From Sulfurimonas crateris (lineage in GTDB: Bacteria; Campylobacterota; Campylobacteria; Campylobacterales; Sulfurimonadaceae), in the NCBI RefSeq assembly GCF_005217605.1, contig NZ_SZPX01000007.1, positions 154,208 to 218,207 on the forward strand: DNA of 64,000 nt, given 5' to 3'. A program made the translations under genes and the position numbers. Below are positions 51,149 to 59,052 of the stretch, piece by piece (within the stretch, counting starts at the first letter, position 1; the number at the start of each line of letters is the position of its first letter). Below the pieces are notes generated by a model. It was not told the origin of the DNA, did no database searches, and was given only the letters and a program-made list of their open reading frames with translations.

Positions 51149-53386
51149 TTGAACGAAACCCTGCTAGGTCAAATTGACAAGATCCTTTTTGAAGAGGAGG
51201 CTTTTTTTATAGCTGTTTTAAAGAGCGGTGAGAAGATAAGCGGCTCATACTATGAGAGTGCGGTCTCACACCTAAAAGGGAGCGCGATCACTCTAAGGGG
51301 GCACTGGGAAGAGCATAGAAAATATGGTAAGACCTTTAAGTTCGAGCAGATAAAAGTAAATCAAAATGAGCTCTTTTTCTTTCTCAATAAGATAGTAAAA
51401 GGATTTACGAAAAAACTATCAGCCGAGCTAATAGAGCATTTTGGAAGCGAGGGACTTGTCGAGGTCTTAGACAACGACATAGAGCGTCTTTTGGAGTTTA
51501 GCGGCATAAAAGAGAAGCGGCTAAAAAAGATACAAGAGAGCTGGAAAAAGTTTCGCTCCATGCGGGAGATAGGGGAGTTTTTAAGCCCTTATGACGTATC
51601 TCCCGCACTTCTGACCACAATTGCAACGGCTATGCGCGACGTTGATGATCCTTGTGCAAAAATAAAAAACAACCCCTACATCTTAACCTCCATAAACTCC
51701 ATAGGTTTCAAACGTGCAGATGAGCTAGCTCTTAAGATGGGAGTGAATCCAAACGACGAAAACCGTATAGGCTCGGCGATGGATTATGTTCTGCTCAACT
51801 ACTGCGAACAGCAGGGCAACTCCTGCGTGGCAAAAGAGATACTTTTTAGCGAACTCGACTCTCTTCTGCTCTTTAGCGGCAAGAACCATCTCTATGAGGC
51901 GATTTTGATCGAGAGGGTAAGCGAGGGGAGCATCGTTTTGATGAAAAACAACCGCGTCTCTCCAGCCCGTCTTTACGATTCGGAGAAGTTTCTCTACGAT
52001 GAGTTTAAGAGAAGAGCAAAGTTGGACAACGGCGGCTTTGTAAAAGATTTGGACGAGTTTTTAAAAGATAAAGAGCTGCGTCTTGGAGAGCAGCAAAAAG
52101 AGGCGGTAAAGAAGATAAACGATGGTGCGTCCATACTCTTTTTGGTCGGTTATGCGGGAACGGGAAAAAGCACGACATCCAGAACCATACTTGAGCTGCT
52201 AAACACAAAATATGACAAAAAAGAGATAATGACCTGTGCTCTAAGCGGCATAGCATCCCAACGCATTGCAGATACGACCGGTTATGAGAGTGCGACCATC
52301 CAAAGTTTACTGGTTAAGTTTGAAGATAGAGATGATTTCCCATACTCGGTTGTTTTGATAGATGAAGCCTCTATGATAAACTCCTCCCTTTTTGCAAGAC
52401 TTGTCTCAAAAATCAACAAAAACGCCACTCTGATCATCGTTGGAGATGACGCGCAGCTTCCTCCCATCGGTGCGGGAAATGTTCTAAGCGATGTTTTGAC
52501 GTTAGAGCTGGCACCTATAGTGAAACTTACAAAGATATACAGACAGAGCGAAGATAAAGCTTTAACAGTTATAGCAAACGATATACGAATAGGCAGCGTG
52601 CCTGAGTATAGAAAAAGCTACGAAGATTTTGAGTTTATAGATGTAAATATAGAGAACTATTATGCCCGCAAAAATCAGCTCTCCCAAAAAGAGCTGCAGG
52701 ATTTGAGAGAGGAGAACTCATTGCAGATTGTTGCCGAGATTGCCCACAAAGTTGTGGAGTCGATTGAGAAGGCAAGGTACAGACTAAACAACAAGCAGAT
52801 AAAAGAGTATCTGAACTATTTTCAGGTCATAACTCCGATGAAGGGTGGAACTCTGGGTGTAAACAACTTAAACACAGTTTTGCAGGACTATTTCAATCCA
52901 AACCCAAAAAAATGCGTGAAAAAGGGCGGTGTGGAGTTCAGACTTATGGACAAGGTAGTTCACACCAAAAACGAGAATATGACATCTTGGAGCGGCGAGG
53001 GGTATAAAAACGGCGAAGATTCGGCTCAGAGGCGCATATTTAACGGGATGAGCGGACTTCTTTTTAAGATAGAAGAGGAGGATGAACAGGCGTTCGTGTT
53101 TTATCCAAACGAGGATGTAGTAGTCGTTTATGAGTATGAGGAGTTAAAGTCTCATCTGATGCTCTCTTATGCGCTGACCATCCATAAAGTCCAAGGGATG
53201 GAGTATGATATAGTCATAATTCCTATGAGTTTTTCACACTACATCATGCACAATACAAAGCTTATCTACACCGCAGTAACAAGAGCAAAACACAGATGTA
53301 TCCTAATTGGTGAGAGCGGAGCTTTTGAGAGCGGATGCAAGAAGTTTGAAGCAACAAGAAGAGATACCGTACTTTTAGAGTTATAA
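51149..53386 (+). CDS. RecD2-like superfamily 1B DNA helicase
   Basis: 745 residues with a TTG start, supported by TTAAGG about 8 nt upstream and the 3-nt gap after glyQ. The N-terminal 300 residues contain helix-hairpin-helix-like stretches (I-E-H-F-G-S-E-G-L and L-L-E-F-S-G-I-K-E-K near 95-125, and I-N-S-I-G-F-K-R-A near 184), as in RecD2. Walker A is G-Y-A-G-T-G-K-S-T near 333, Walker B V-V-L-I-D-E-A-S near 398, and the C-terminal motif A-L-T-I-H-K-V-Q-G-M-E-Y near 675 is the helicase motif V/VI region. RecD2 unwinds DNA 5'-3' without RecBC. Its cellular role here is presumably repair. Confidence 0.87.
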   Translation: MNETLLGQIDKILFEEEAFFIAVLKSGEKISGSYYESAVSHLKGSAITLRGHWEEHRKYGKTFKFEQIKVNQNELFFFLNKIVKGFTKKLSAELIEHFGSEGLVEVLDNDIERLLEFSGIKEKRLKKIQESWKKFRSMREIGEFLSPYDVSPALLTTIATAMRDVDDPCAKIKNNPYILTSINSIGFKRADELALKMGVNPNDENRIGSAMDYVLLNYCEQQGNSCVAKEILFSELDSLLLFSGKNHLYEAILIERVSEGSIVLMKNNRVSPARLYDSEKFLYDEFKRRAKLDNGGFVKDLDEFLKDKELRLGEQQKEAVKKINDGASILFLVGYAGTGKSTTSRTILELLNTKYDKKEIMTCALSGIASQRIADTTGYESATIQSLLVKFEDRDDFPYSVVLIDEASMINSSLFARLVSKINKNATLIIVGDDAQLPPIGAGNVLSDVLTLELAPIVKLTKIYRQSEDKALTVIANDIRIGSVPEYRKSYEDFEFIDVNIENYYARKNQLSQKELQDLREENSLQIVAEIAHKVVESIEKARYRLNNKQIKEYLNYFQVITPMKGGTLGVNNLNTVLQDYFNPNPKKCVKKGGVEFRLMDKVVHTKNENMTSWSGEGYKNGEDSAQRRIFNGMSGLLFKIEEEDEQAFVFYPNEDVVVVYEYEELKSHLMLSYALTIHKVQGMEYDIVIIPMSFSHYIMHNTKLIYTAVTRAKHRCILIGESGAFESGCKKFEATRRDTVLLEL

Positions 53387-53464
53387 TATCAGAGTTTGGA
53401 ATAAGGACTTTTTTATCAACTTATACATATAATCAGAGCAAGATGTGATCTCAAGGAGTTTTTG

Positions 53465-54337
53465 ATGGCGATTGGTAACAGGCTTAAGATAGTTATTTGC
53501 GGTAAAAGCGGTTTAGTAGGCTCAAAACTTGAAGAGTTCTTCAACCCTGAACATAATGACATAGTTGGCTTGAGAGTACGTGAAGATAGTTCCGTAGAGG
53601 GTATAGCCAAGCAGCTTGAGAAGTGTGATGTACTTATAAACCTAAGCGGTACTACCATCTTGGCTCCTTGGAGTGAGAGTTATAAAAAAGAGCTTCGCAG
53701 CAGCCGCATTGAGACCACAAAAAAATTGGTTGATGCCATTGCTATTTGTAAAGAGAGACCAAAACTTTTTTTGAGCGCTTCGGCAGTTGGGATATATAAG
53801 TCAAATACTCCACATAACGATGACTCGCAGAATTATGCTGATGATTTTCTCTCCGCTCTGTGCTTGGAGTGGGAAGCAGAAGCACAAAAAGCCAAAGAAT
53901 TTGATGTCAGAGTCGTAGAGATGAGGTTTGGCGTTATTTTTTCAAAAGAGGGCGGAGCGATGTCTAAGATACTGCCTCCCTTTAAGATGGGAGTAGGAGG
54001 AAAGCTCGGAGATGGAGAGCAGATGGTCTCGTGGATACACATAGAAGACCTGCTCAGAGCGGTAGAGTTTATTATAAGAACTCCTGCTATCATCGGTTCT
54101 GTAAATTTTTCTGCTCCTTATCCTCTCTCAAACATTGAACAGACAAAAATTTTAGGCAAGGTGTTAAGGCGTCCTACATTTTTTAGCGTACCGGCCTTTT
54201 TAATAAAGCTGATCTTTGGAGAGGGCGCTCATGTTGTTCTTGATTCAAAAGAGGTCTACCCTACAAAGCTCAAAGAGAACGGTTTTGAGTTTCATTATGA
54301 AAAATTTGAGGATGCATTAAGAGAGATAGTTGGTTAA
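53465..54337 (+). CDS. TIGR01777-type NAD-dependent epimerase
   Basis: About 290 residues from the ATG at 53465; AAGGAG lies 6 nt upstream, and the in-frame TTG at 53462 is too close to it. The N-terminal Rossmann strand I-V-I-C-G-K-S-G-L-V-G-S-K-L departs slightly from the usual G-x-x-G-x-x-G. Family blocks are N-L-S-G-T-T-I near 58, A-S-A-V-G-I-Y near 104, W-E-A-E-A-Q near 136 and R-F-G-V-I-F near 152, with the C-terminal domain (DUF1731) from about 240. The family (YfcH/SDR39U) has no firmly known substrate. Confidence 0.83.
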   Translation: MAIGNRLKIVICGKSGLVGSKLEEFFNPEHNDIVGLRVREDSSVEGIAKQLEKCDVLINLSGTTILAPWSESYKKELRSSRIETTKKLVDAIAICKERPKLFLSASAVGIYKSNTPHNDDSQNYADDFLSALCLEWEAEAQKAKEFDVRVVEMRFGVIFSKEGGAMSKILPPFKMGVGGKLGDGEQMVSWIHIEDLLRAVEFIIRTPAIIGSVNFSAPYPLSNIEQTKILGKVLRRPTFFSVPAFLIKLIFGEGAHVVLDSKEVYPTKLKENGFEFHYEKFEDALREIVG

Positions 54338-54427
54338 TATAAAAGAGATGTTTATTATTTCATAAAGTTTAAAGTTGTAAAATGAACGATTGGTTAAATT
54401 ATATGAGATTTATTAGTAGGAGCTTTA

Positions 54428-55003
54428 ATGATAGATCCTGTTTTATTGCAAATCGCAAAACATGCGATACTTGAAGAGTTTAGCAATGCGTATACGTTTG
54501 ACAAAGAGAAGTTGTTTGAGAAATATCCTTTTTTAAAGATAGAGGCTGCAACATTCGTAACACTTGAGTACGATCATCATCTAAGGGGATGTATAGGTTC
54601 TCTTGTCCCCAATCGTTCCCGTTATGAGGATATTTTTCAAAATGCAAAATCTGCCGCATTCCATGATCCAAGATTTCATCCGCTAAGTGAAAAAGAGCTC
54701 TCTCATATAAATATTGAAGTATCGGTTCTAAGCAAGCCTGAGATGATAGAGTATGAAGATTTTGATGATCTGCTTACAAAGGTCGAACCTCAGTTAGACG
54801 GTCTTATCTTTAAGTTTGATGGGTATCAGGGAACATTTCTGCCTCAGGTTTGGAGGGAGCTAAAATCCCCTAAGATATTTTTAGAGCATCTAAGTATGAA
54901 AGCAGGACTAAGCCCTATGGTGTACGAGAAGCATCCTGATATATACAAATACAGGGTTCAGGCGATAAATGAGGATTTTGAGAAGATTCCTCCGTTAGAG
55001 TAG
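54428..55003 (+). CDS. AmmeMemoRadiSam system protein A (AMMECR1 domain)
   Basis: 191 residues. The AMMECR1 signature L-R-G-C-I-G at 52-57, A-A-F-H-D-P-R-F near 79 and I-E-V-S-V-L-S near 97, plus G-T-F-L-P-Q-V-W near 135 are all present. AMMECR1-domain proteins in bacteria are usually encoded with a Memo-like protein and a radical SAM enzyme; the joint reaction is not established. Here the Memo-like gene follows after 15 nt. AGGAGC lies before the ATG. Confidence 0.87.
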   Translation: MIDPVLLQIAKHAILEEFSNAYTFDKEKLFEKYPFLKIEAATFVTLEYDHHLRGCIGSLVPNRSRYEDIFQNAKSAAFHDPRFHPLSEKELSHINIEVSVLSKPEMIEYEDFDDLLTKVEPQLDGLIFKFDGYQGTFLPQVWRELKSPKIFLEHLSMKAGLSPMVYEKHPDIYKYRVQAINEDFEKIPPLE

Positions 55004-55018
55004 CAGCAGGAGTTTACT

Positions 55019-55807
55019 ATGAAGAGAAAGATGAGCGTAAGCGGTGCTTTTTATCCCGGAAGAGCTATTGAGATAGAGAGATATTTTGAACACTTCAGTG
55101 CAGTTTATGATGAAGCCAAGAGTCTGCCGCAGTTAAATTCAAGAGTCGTGATAGTTCCTCATGCAGGATATATATACTCGGGCTACAGCGCAAATGTAGC
55201 ATATAGAGTTTTACGTCAAAGCGGTGTAAAAAGATTTGCAGTCATCGGACCTTCACATAAGGTCGGTTTTGAAGGGGCGTCTCTTTGCGATTTCGGCTCA
55301 TATGAGACACCGTTTGGAGATATAGATGGTTCAATTTCACTGAATCAGGCTTTAAAAGATAAATTTAATCTTCCGTGCGTCTTGGAGGCTCATCAGGAAC
55401 ACAGTACCGAAGTGCAGTTTCCGTTCATAAAACATTATATCGAAGATGCCGAGATAGTCGAGATAGTCTACTCATACGCAGATGCTGCAGAGCTCTCTAA
55501 GATCATTGATTATCTTTTGGCACAACCAGAGTGCGGAGTTGTTATAAGCACGGATCTTAGTCATTTTCACTCTCTTAGCAATGCTACAAGACTTGACAAT
55601 ATCTGTCTTGAAGCTATCGAGAATCTAGATGCCGAGAAACTTCATAGCGGATGCGAGGCGTGCGGAAAAATAGGCGTCGAAGCAGTTCTTATAAGTGCCA
55701 AAAAATTAGGCTTGAAGGCGGAGCTGCTTGACTACAGTACAAGTGCAGATGCAAGCGGAGATACGGATAGAGTCGTAGGATACGTGAGCGCATGCTTTTA
55801 TGACTAA
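55019..55807 (+). CDS. AmmeMemoRadiSam system protein B (Memo-like)
   Basis: 262 residues of the Memo family. Putative metal ligands are His48 in V-P-H-A-G-Y, His80 in G-P-S-H-K, and the Cys in C-E-A-C-G near 214-217, where human MEMO1 uses two His and a Cys. S-T-D-L-S-H-F-H near 183 is also typical. Bacterial Memo proteins share the nonheme-dioxygenase-like fold of LigB. The gene lies between an AMMECR1 gene and a cupin gene, overlapping the latter by 8 nt. The usual radical SAM partner is not in this cluster. Confidence 0.87.
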   Translation: MKRKMSVSGAFYPGRAIEIERYFEHFSAVYDEAKSLPQLNSRVVIVPHAGYIYSGYSANVAYRVLRQSGVKRFAVIGPSHKVGFEGASLCDFGSYETPFGDIDGSISLNQALKDKFNLPCVLEAHQEHSTEVQFPFIKHYIEDAEIVEIVYSYADAAELSKIIDYLLAQPECGVVISTDLSHFHSLSNATRLDNICLEAIENLDAEKLHSGCEACGKIGVEAVLISAKKLGLKAELLDYSTSADASGDTDRVVGYVSACFYD

Positions 55808-56114
55808 AAATATATTTGAAAATAGCCCAAAGCCTACGGATAAAGAGTTTTTTGAAGAGTTGTTCTCAAAAGAGGGAGTAAAAATAGAGAGAATAGTCTC
55901 TTATGGTCATACAACTCCCGAGCTTGAGTGGTATGACCAAAGAAGAGACGAGTGGGTGATAGTGCTTAAAGGTGAAGCGGTAATATCTTTTTTAAATGAG
56001 GATGACGTAAGATTGCAAGCGGGAGATTATATAAATATTCCCGCACACAAAAAGCACAGAGTCTCTTGGACAAAGCCCGAAGAAGAGACTGTCTGGCTTG
56101 CAGTACATTGTTGA
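55800..56114 (+). CDS. Cupin-domain protein
   Basis: 104 residues. A single small cupin barrel, seen in E-W-V-I-V-L-K-G-E-A near 57-66 and A-G-D-Y-I-N-I-P-A-H-K-K-H-R near 78-91, with the two His of the second cupin motif present. The first cupin motif is partial (only the Glu and the G-E-A turn), so metal binding is uncertain. It overlaps the Memo-like gene by 8 nt, which points to shared function in the same unknown pathway. Confidence 0.8.
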   Translation: MTKNIFENSPKPTDKEFFEELFSKEGVKIERIVSYGHTTPELEWYDQRRDEWVIVLKGEAVISFLNEDDVRLQAGDYINIPAHKKHRVSWTKPEEETVWLAVHC

Positions 56115-56172
56115 TTTGCTTCTACTTAAGTATAAGCTAATCTTTTTTAAACAGGTAGTAACTATAATGTGC

Positions 56173-56178
56173 TATAAT
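56173..56178 (+). promoter_or_regulatory. -10 element upstream of the leader ORF and CNNM gene
   Basis: TATAAT with a TGC extension before it, 30 nt before the leader ORF start. A second TATAAT stands 10 bp upstream at 56163-56168. Confidence 0.55.
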
Positions 56179-56207
56179 GCCCATTAAAAAATTAAAGGAA
56201 ATTTTAA

Positions 56208-56270
56208 ATGACCCAAAGCGACCCGGCCTCGCGTAGTTTAACCCACGTTCTTATGGGAGCAGTTCTATGA
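56208..56270 (+). CDS. 20-codon leader ORF overlapping the CNNM/CorC-like gene
   Basis: ATG at 56208, preceded by TTAAAGGAAATTTTAA as a good ribosome binding site. It encodes M-T-Q-S-D-P-A-S-R-S-L-T-H-V-L-M-G-A-V-L and its TGA stop (56268-56270) overlaps the ATG of the next gene as ATGA. GGAG at 56256-56259, inside the leader, serves as that gene's ribosome binding site. This is the arrangement of a translated leader that couples or regulates the downstream gene. The D-P near the start recalls the acidic/Pro peptides of Mg-responsive leaders such as mgtL, but the similarity is only partial. Confidence 0.55.
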   Translation: MTQSDPASRSLTHVLMGAVL

Positions 56271-57343
56271 CTCTGCTCATTACCTATCTATCACTTGCAA
56301 TTTTAGTATCGTTTCTCTGCTCGATTTTGGAGGCGGTTTTACTCTCAAGTACAAACTCCTATATAGAGAGCCTGTCAAAAGACCATAATGAAAACCTAGT
56401 AAATAAGCTAAAAGGGTTAAAGTCAAATATCGACAAACCTATATCATCTATTTTAACGGTCAATACGTTTGCACATACGATGGGGGCTGCCGGTGTTGGA
56501 GCTCAAGCACAGATCCTCTTTGGAGAGGAGTGGCAAGCGCTGGTCGCATTTGTTATAACACTTCTGATCTTATACTTTTCAGAGATCATTCCAAAGACTA
56601 TAGGTGCGCTTCACTGGAAAAAGCTACTGGTTCCATCAGCGTACATCATCTCGTTCATGATGACGATAAGTGCGCCTTTTACATGGTTTTCATCATTTTT
56701 GACCAACTACATTTCAAGAAACAAAAAACATCAAAGCAATTTTTCACGTGATGAGATCATGGCAGTCGTTGCAATGGGCGAGAGGGAAGGGGCGATCCTT
56801 AGCAAAGAGAGTGATCTCATAGAGAACCTCCTGAAGCTTAAAAATATAAAAGCAAAAGATATTATGACACCAAGAAGTGTTGTTTTTTCTCTACCGGCAG
56901 AAACAAAAATCGAAGAAGCCGTAGAAGATGACAGGATGTATATCCACTCCCGTATCCCTATCTACAGAGAGACGCTTGACGATGTCGTAGGTATTGTCTT
57001 TAGCCAAAGAATTCTTGAAGAGAGCAATGAGGATAACGACAGTGTTACTTTAGAGAGTATTTCACATGAAGTGCATATGGTCTCTGAAAATATTCCTGTT
57101 CCAAATTTAATTGATCAGTTCGTAAAGCGTAAGACTCACCTTTTTATAGTTTATGACAGTTACGGGCAGACCGTAGGAGTCGTTACTCTTGAAGATGCCA
57201 TAGAGACTCTTCTTGGTGTCGAGATAGTTGATGAGATGGATGAGATCGAAGATATGCAGCTTTTTGCAAAAGATAGAAGCAAGCAGTTTCAGGATAAGAT
57301 GAAGTTCGAGCGAAAAAAGATGGAAAAAGCTAAAAGCGTTTAG
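56267..57343 (+). CDS. CNNM/CorC-type (DUF21 plus CBS) membrane protein
   Basis: 358 residues. The N-terminal DUF21 domain (about 1-180) has about three to four membrane segments, with the conserved S-E-I-I-P-K-T block near 105. Two CBS domains follow (about 200-260 and 265-320), including D-I-M-T-P-R near 204 and the G-V-V-T-L-E-D-A-I-E-T-L-L-G-x-E-I-V-D-E block near 304. The usual C-terminal CorC/HlyC domain is missing: the protein ends soon after the second CBS domain. CNNM/CorC proteins export or sense magnesium and related ions. The gene is preceded by an overlapping 20-codon leader ORF. Confidence 0.88.
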   Translation: MTLLITYLSLAILVSFLCSILEAVLLSSTNSYIESLSKDHNENLVNKLKGLKSNIDKPISSILTVNTFAHTMGAAGVGAQAQILFGEEWQALVAFVITLLILYFSEIIPKTIGALHWKKLLVPSAYIISFMMTISAPFTWFSSFLTNYISRNKKHQSNFSRDEIMAVVAMGEREGAILSKESDLIENLLKLKNIKAKDIMTPRSVVFSLPAETKIEEAVEDDRMYIHSRIPIYRETLDDVVGIVFSQRILEESNEDNDSVTLESISHEVHMVSENIPVPNLIDQFVKRKTHLFIVYDSYGQTVGVVTLEDAIETLLGVEIVDEMDEIEDMQLFAKDRSKQFQDKMKFERKKMEKAKSV

Positions 57344-57354
57344 TGAGGTAGAAG

Positions 57355-58197
57355 ATGGTTAAGGTCAGTGCTGTTCAGATGCAGATGAGTGAAGATAAAG
57401 CTTCAAACATAGATAAAGCCGAGAGATTGGCAAGAGAAGCGGCCGCGAACGGTGCTCAAATAATTCTTCTTCCGGAACTCTTCGAGGGGTACTACTTCTG
57501 CAAAGATATGGACGAGAAGTACTTCTCATGGGCGGCTCCAAGAGAAGGCAACAAGCTTATAGAGAGATTTGCCGCTTTGGCAAAAGAGCTTAAAGCGGTT
57601 ATTCTGATAAGCTATTTCGAGAAGAGCGATGAGGGTTACTTTAACTCTCTTGTTGTTGCAGATGCGGATGGCACTCTAATGGAGAACTACCGCAAAACGC
57701 ATATTCCAGATGGTCCCGGATATGAGGAGAAGTTCTACTTTAAACCGGGTAATACCGGCTTTAAGGTCTACGATACTGCTTATGCAAAGATAGGTGTTGG
57801 CATCTGCTGGGATCAGTGGTTTTGCGAGACTGCGAGAGCTTTGACGCTTATGGGCGCGGAGATCATCTTCTACCCGACGGCGATCGGAAGCGAGCCCGAG
57901 ATACACCTTGATTCAAAAGAGCATTGGCAGAGAGTCCAGATGGGACATGCGGCTACAAACACGGTTCCCGTGGTAGTTGCAAACAGAATTGGTGAAGAGA
58001 AGGGCGAGACTTGCAGCCTCAATTTTTACGGCTCATCGTTTATAACTGACTATACGGGTGCAAAGATCGCTGAAGCCTCAAGAGACAAAGAGGAAATCCT
58101 CTACGCCGAGTTCGATATAGAGGAGAATCAGAAGCAGAGACACTACTGGGGTCTCATAAGAGACAGACGTCCACAGATGTATAAAAACATCTGCTGA
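57355..58197 (+). CDS. aguB: N-carbamoylputrescine amidase
   Basis: 280 residues of the nitrilase superfamily. The Glu-Lys-Cys catalytic triad is Glu41 in L-P-E-L-F, Lys114 in Y-R-K-T-H-I-P and Cys151 in G-I-C-W-D-Q-W. The E-L-F-E-G-Y-Y-F-C and C-W-D-Q-W-F-C-E stretches fit N-carbamoylputrescine amidase, which releases putrescine, CO2 and ammonia in the agmatine route to polyamines. The agmatine deiminase gene is not next to it. It starts 11 nt after the CNNM gene. Confidence 0.9.
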   Translation: MVKVSAVQMQMSEDKASNIDKAERLAREAAANGAQIILLPELFEGYYFCKDMDEKYFSWAAPREGNKLIERFAALAKELKAVILISYFEKSDEGYFNSLVVADADGTLMENYRKTHIPDGPGYEEKFYFKPGNTGFKVYDTAYAKIGVGICWDQWFCETARALTLMGAEIIFYPTAIGSEPEIHLDSKEHWQRVQMGHAATNTVPVVVANRIGEEKGETCSLNFYGSSFITDYTGAKIAEASRDKEEILYAEFDIEENQKQRHYWGLIRDRRPQMYKNIC

Positions 58198-58254
58198 TTT
58201 GGAACTGTTTTTGCTACAAATATGAAGCAAAACAGTCCAAAAAAGGTTAAGTTG

Positions 58255-59052
58255 ATGGAGATAGTGCTAAGAGACAATCTTATTTTAGTCACTACAGACT
58301 TTGATACATTAAACACTCAGTGGATGAAAGAGTTCTTAAATCACCACTCCAGAGGTATGCTTTTTTTGCCAAAGGCGGTAATGGTATTTAGAAACGAGAT
58401 ACTCTCTCAAGAGCGAGATAGGTTTATCAACCAGTTAAGCCAATACCACGCCACAAAACATGATTTTTCACATGAATTTTTTCTTCGATCACTCCTTAAA
58501 TTTGGAAACCAGCCAATCAGAATAGAACTAAACAGACAAGAAGAGCCACAAGAGATAGCGGTCAATCTTTACGCCTATAACAGTGATACCGTACTTATCT
58601 CGCTTGATTATCCAAACTCGTGGGTGCTGAGCTATCTTCGTTCACAGCTTGAAGTTTATGTAGAGAGAGGAACGGATATATCTCTAGTCCTTGACGTCTC
58701 CGACTATAAAGCAAAAGCGAGGCTGGAGAGAGCTCTCGACAAGCGCAACGTTCTGCACTATCGGATCAGGTACAGCTACAACAACCGTTTTATGAGCAAG
58801 CTCTACAGCGATTTTGCTAAGTACAGTTTTGGGAGTCTCTGTAAAGAGGAAGAGGATGCGCAGAAAAATCATTTTTATGCAATTTTACAGTGTCCTATCG
58901 GGGCTAGTCAGAGTGCTCTAAGAGAGAGCTATAAAAGACTTGCAAAAGCGTACCATCCAGACAAAGTGCTACAAGAGGCTCCGCACATGGTAGAGCACTA
59001 CACACAGAAGTTTCAGCTTCTCCAAGAGGCATACTCTGCACTGAAAGTTTAG
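58255..59052 (+). CDS. Protein with a C-terminal J-domain
   Basis: 265 residues from the ATG at 58255, chosen for AAAAGG about 8 nt upstream; an in-frame ATG at 58222 adds 11 basic residues but lacks such a site. The J-domain occupies about the last 65 residues, with H-F-Y-A-I-L near its start and H-P-D in A-Y-H-P-D-K that activates DnaK's ATPase. The first 200 residues match nothing that I recognise. J-domains are usually at the N-terminus; a C-terminal position is found in DjlA-like proteins, but no membrane helix is present here. It converges with the next gene, overlapping by 4 nt. Confidence 0.78.
   Translation: MEIVLRDNLILVTTDFDTLNTQWMKEFLNHHSRGMLFLPKAVMVFRNEILSQERDRFINQLSQYHATKHDFSHEFFLRSLLKFGNQPIRIELNRQEEPQEIAVNLYAYNSDTVLISLDYPNSWVLSYLRSQLEVYVERGTDISLVLDVSDYKAKARLERALDKRNVLHYRIRYSYNNRFMSKLYSDFAKYSFGSLCKEEEDAQKNHFYAILQCPIGASQSALRESYKRLAKAYHPDKVLQEAPHMVEHYTQKFQLLQEAYSALKV

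Noticed and set aside
50264..53386. Possible loss of glyS after glyQ
   Set aside because: The next gene is a complete helicase with no glyS remnant; glyQ and glyS are often apart in this phylum.
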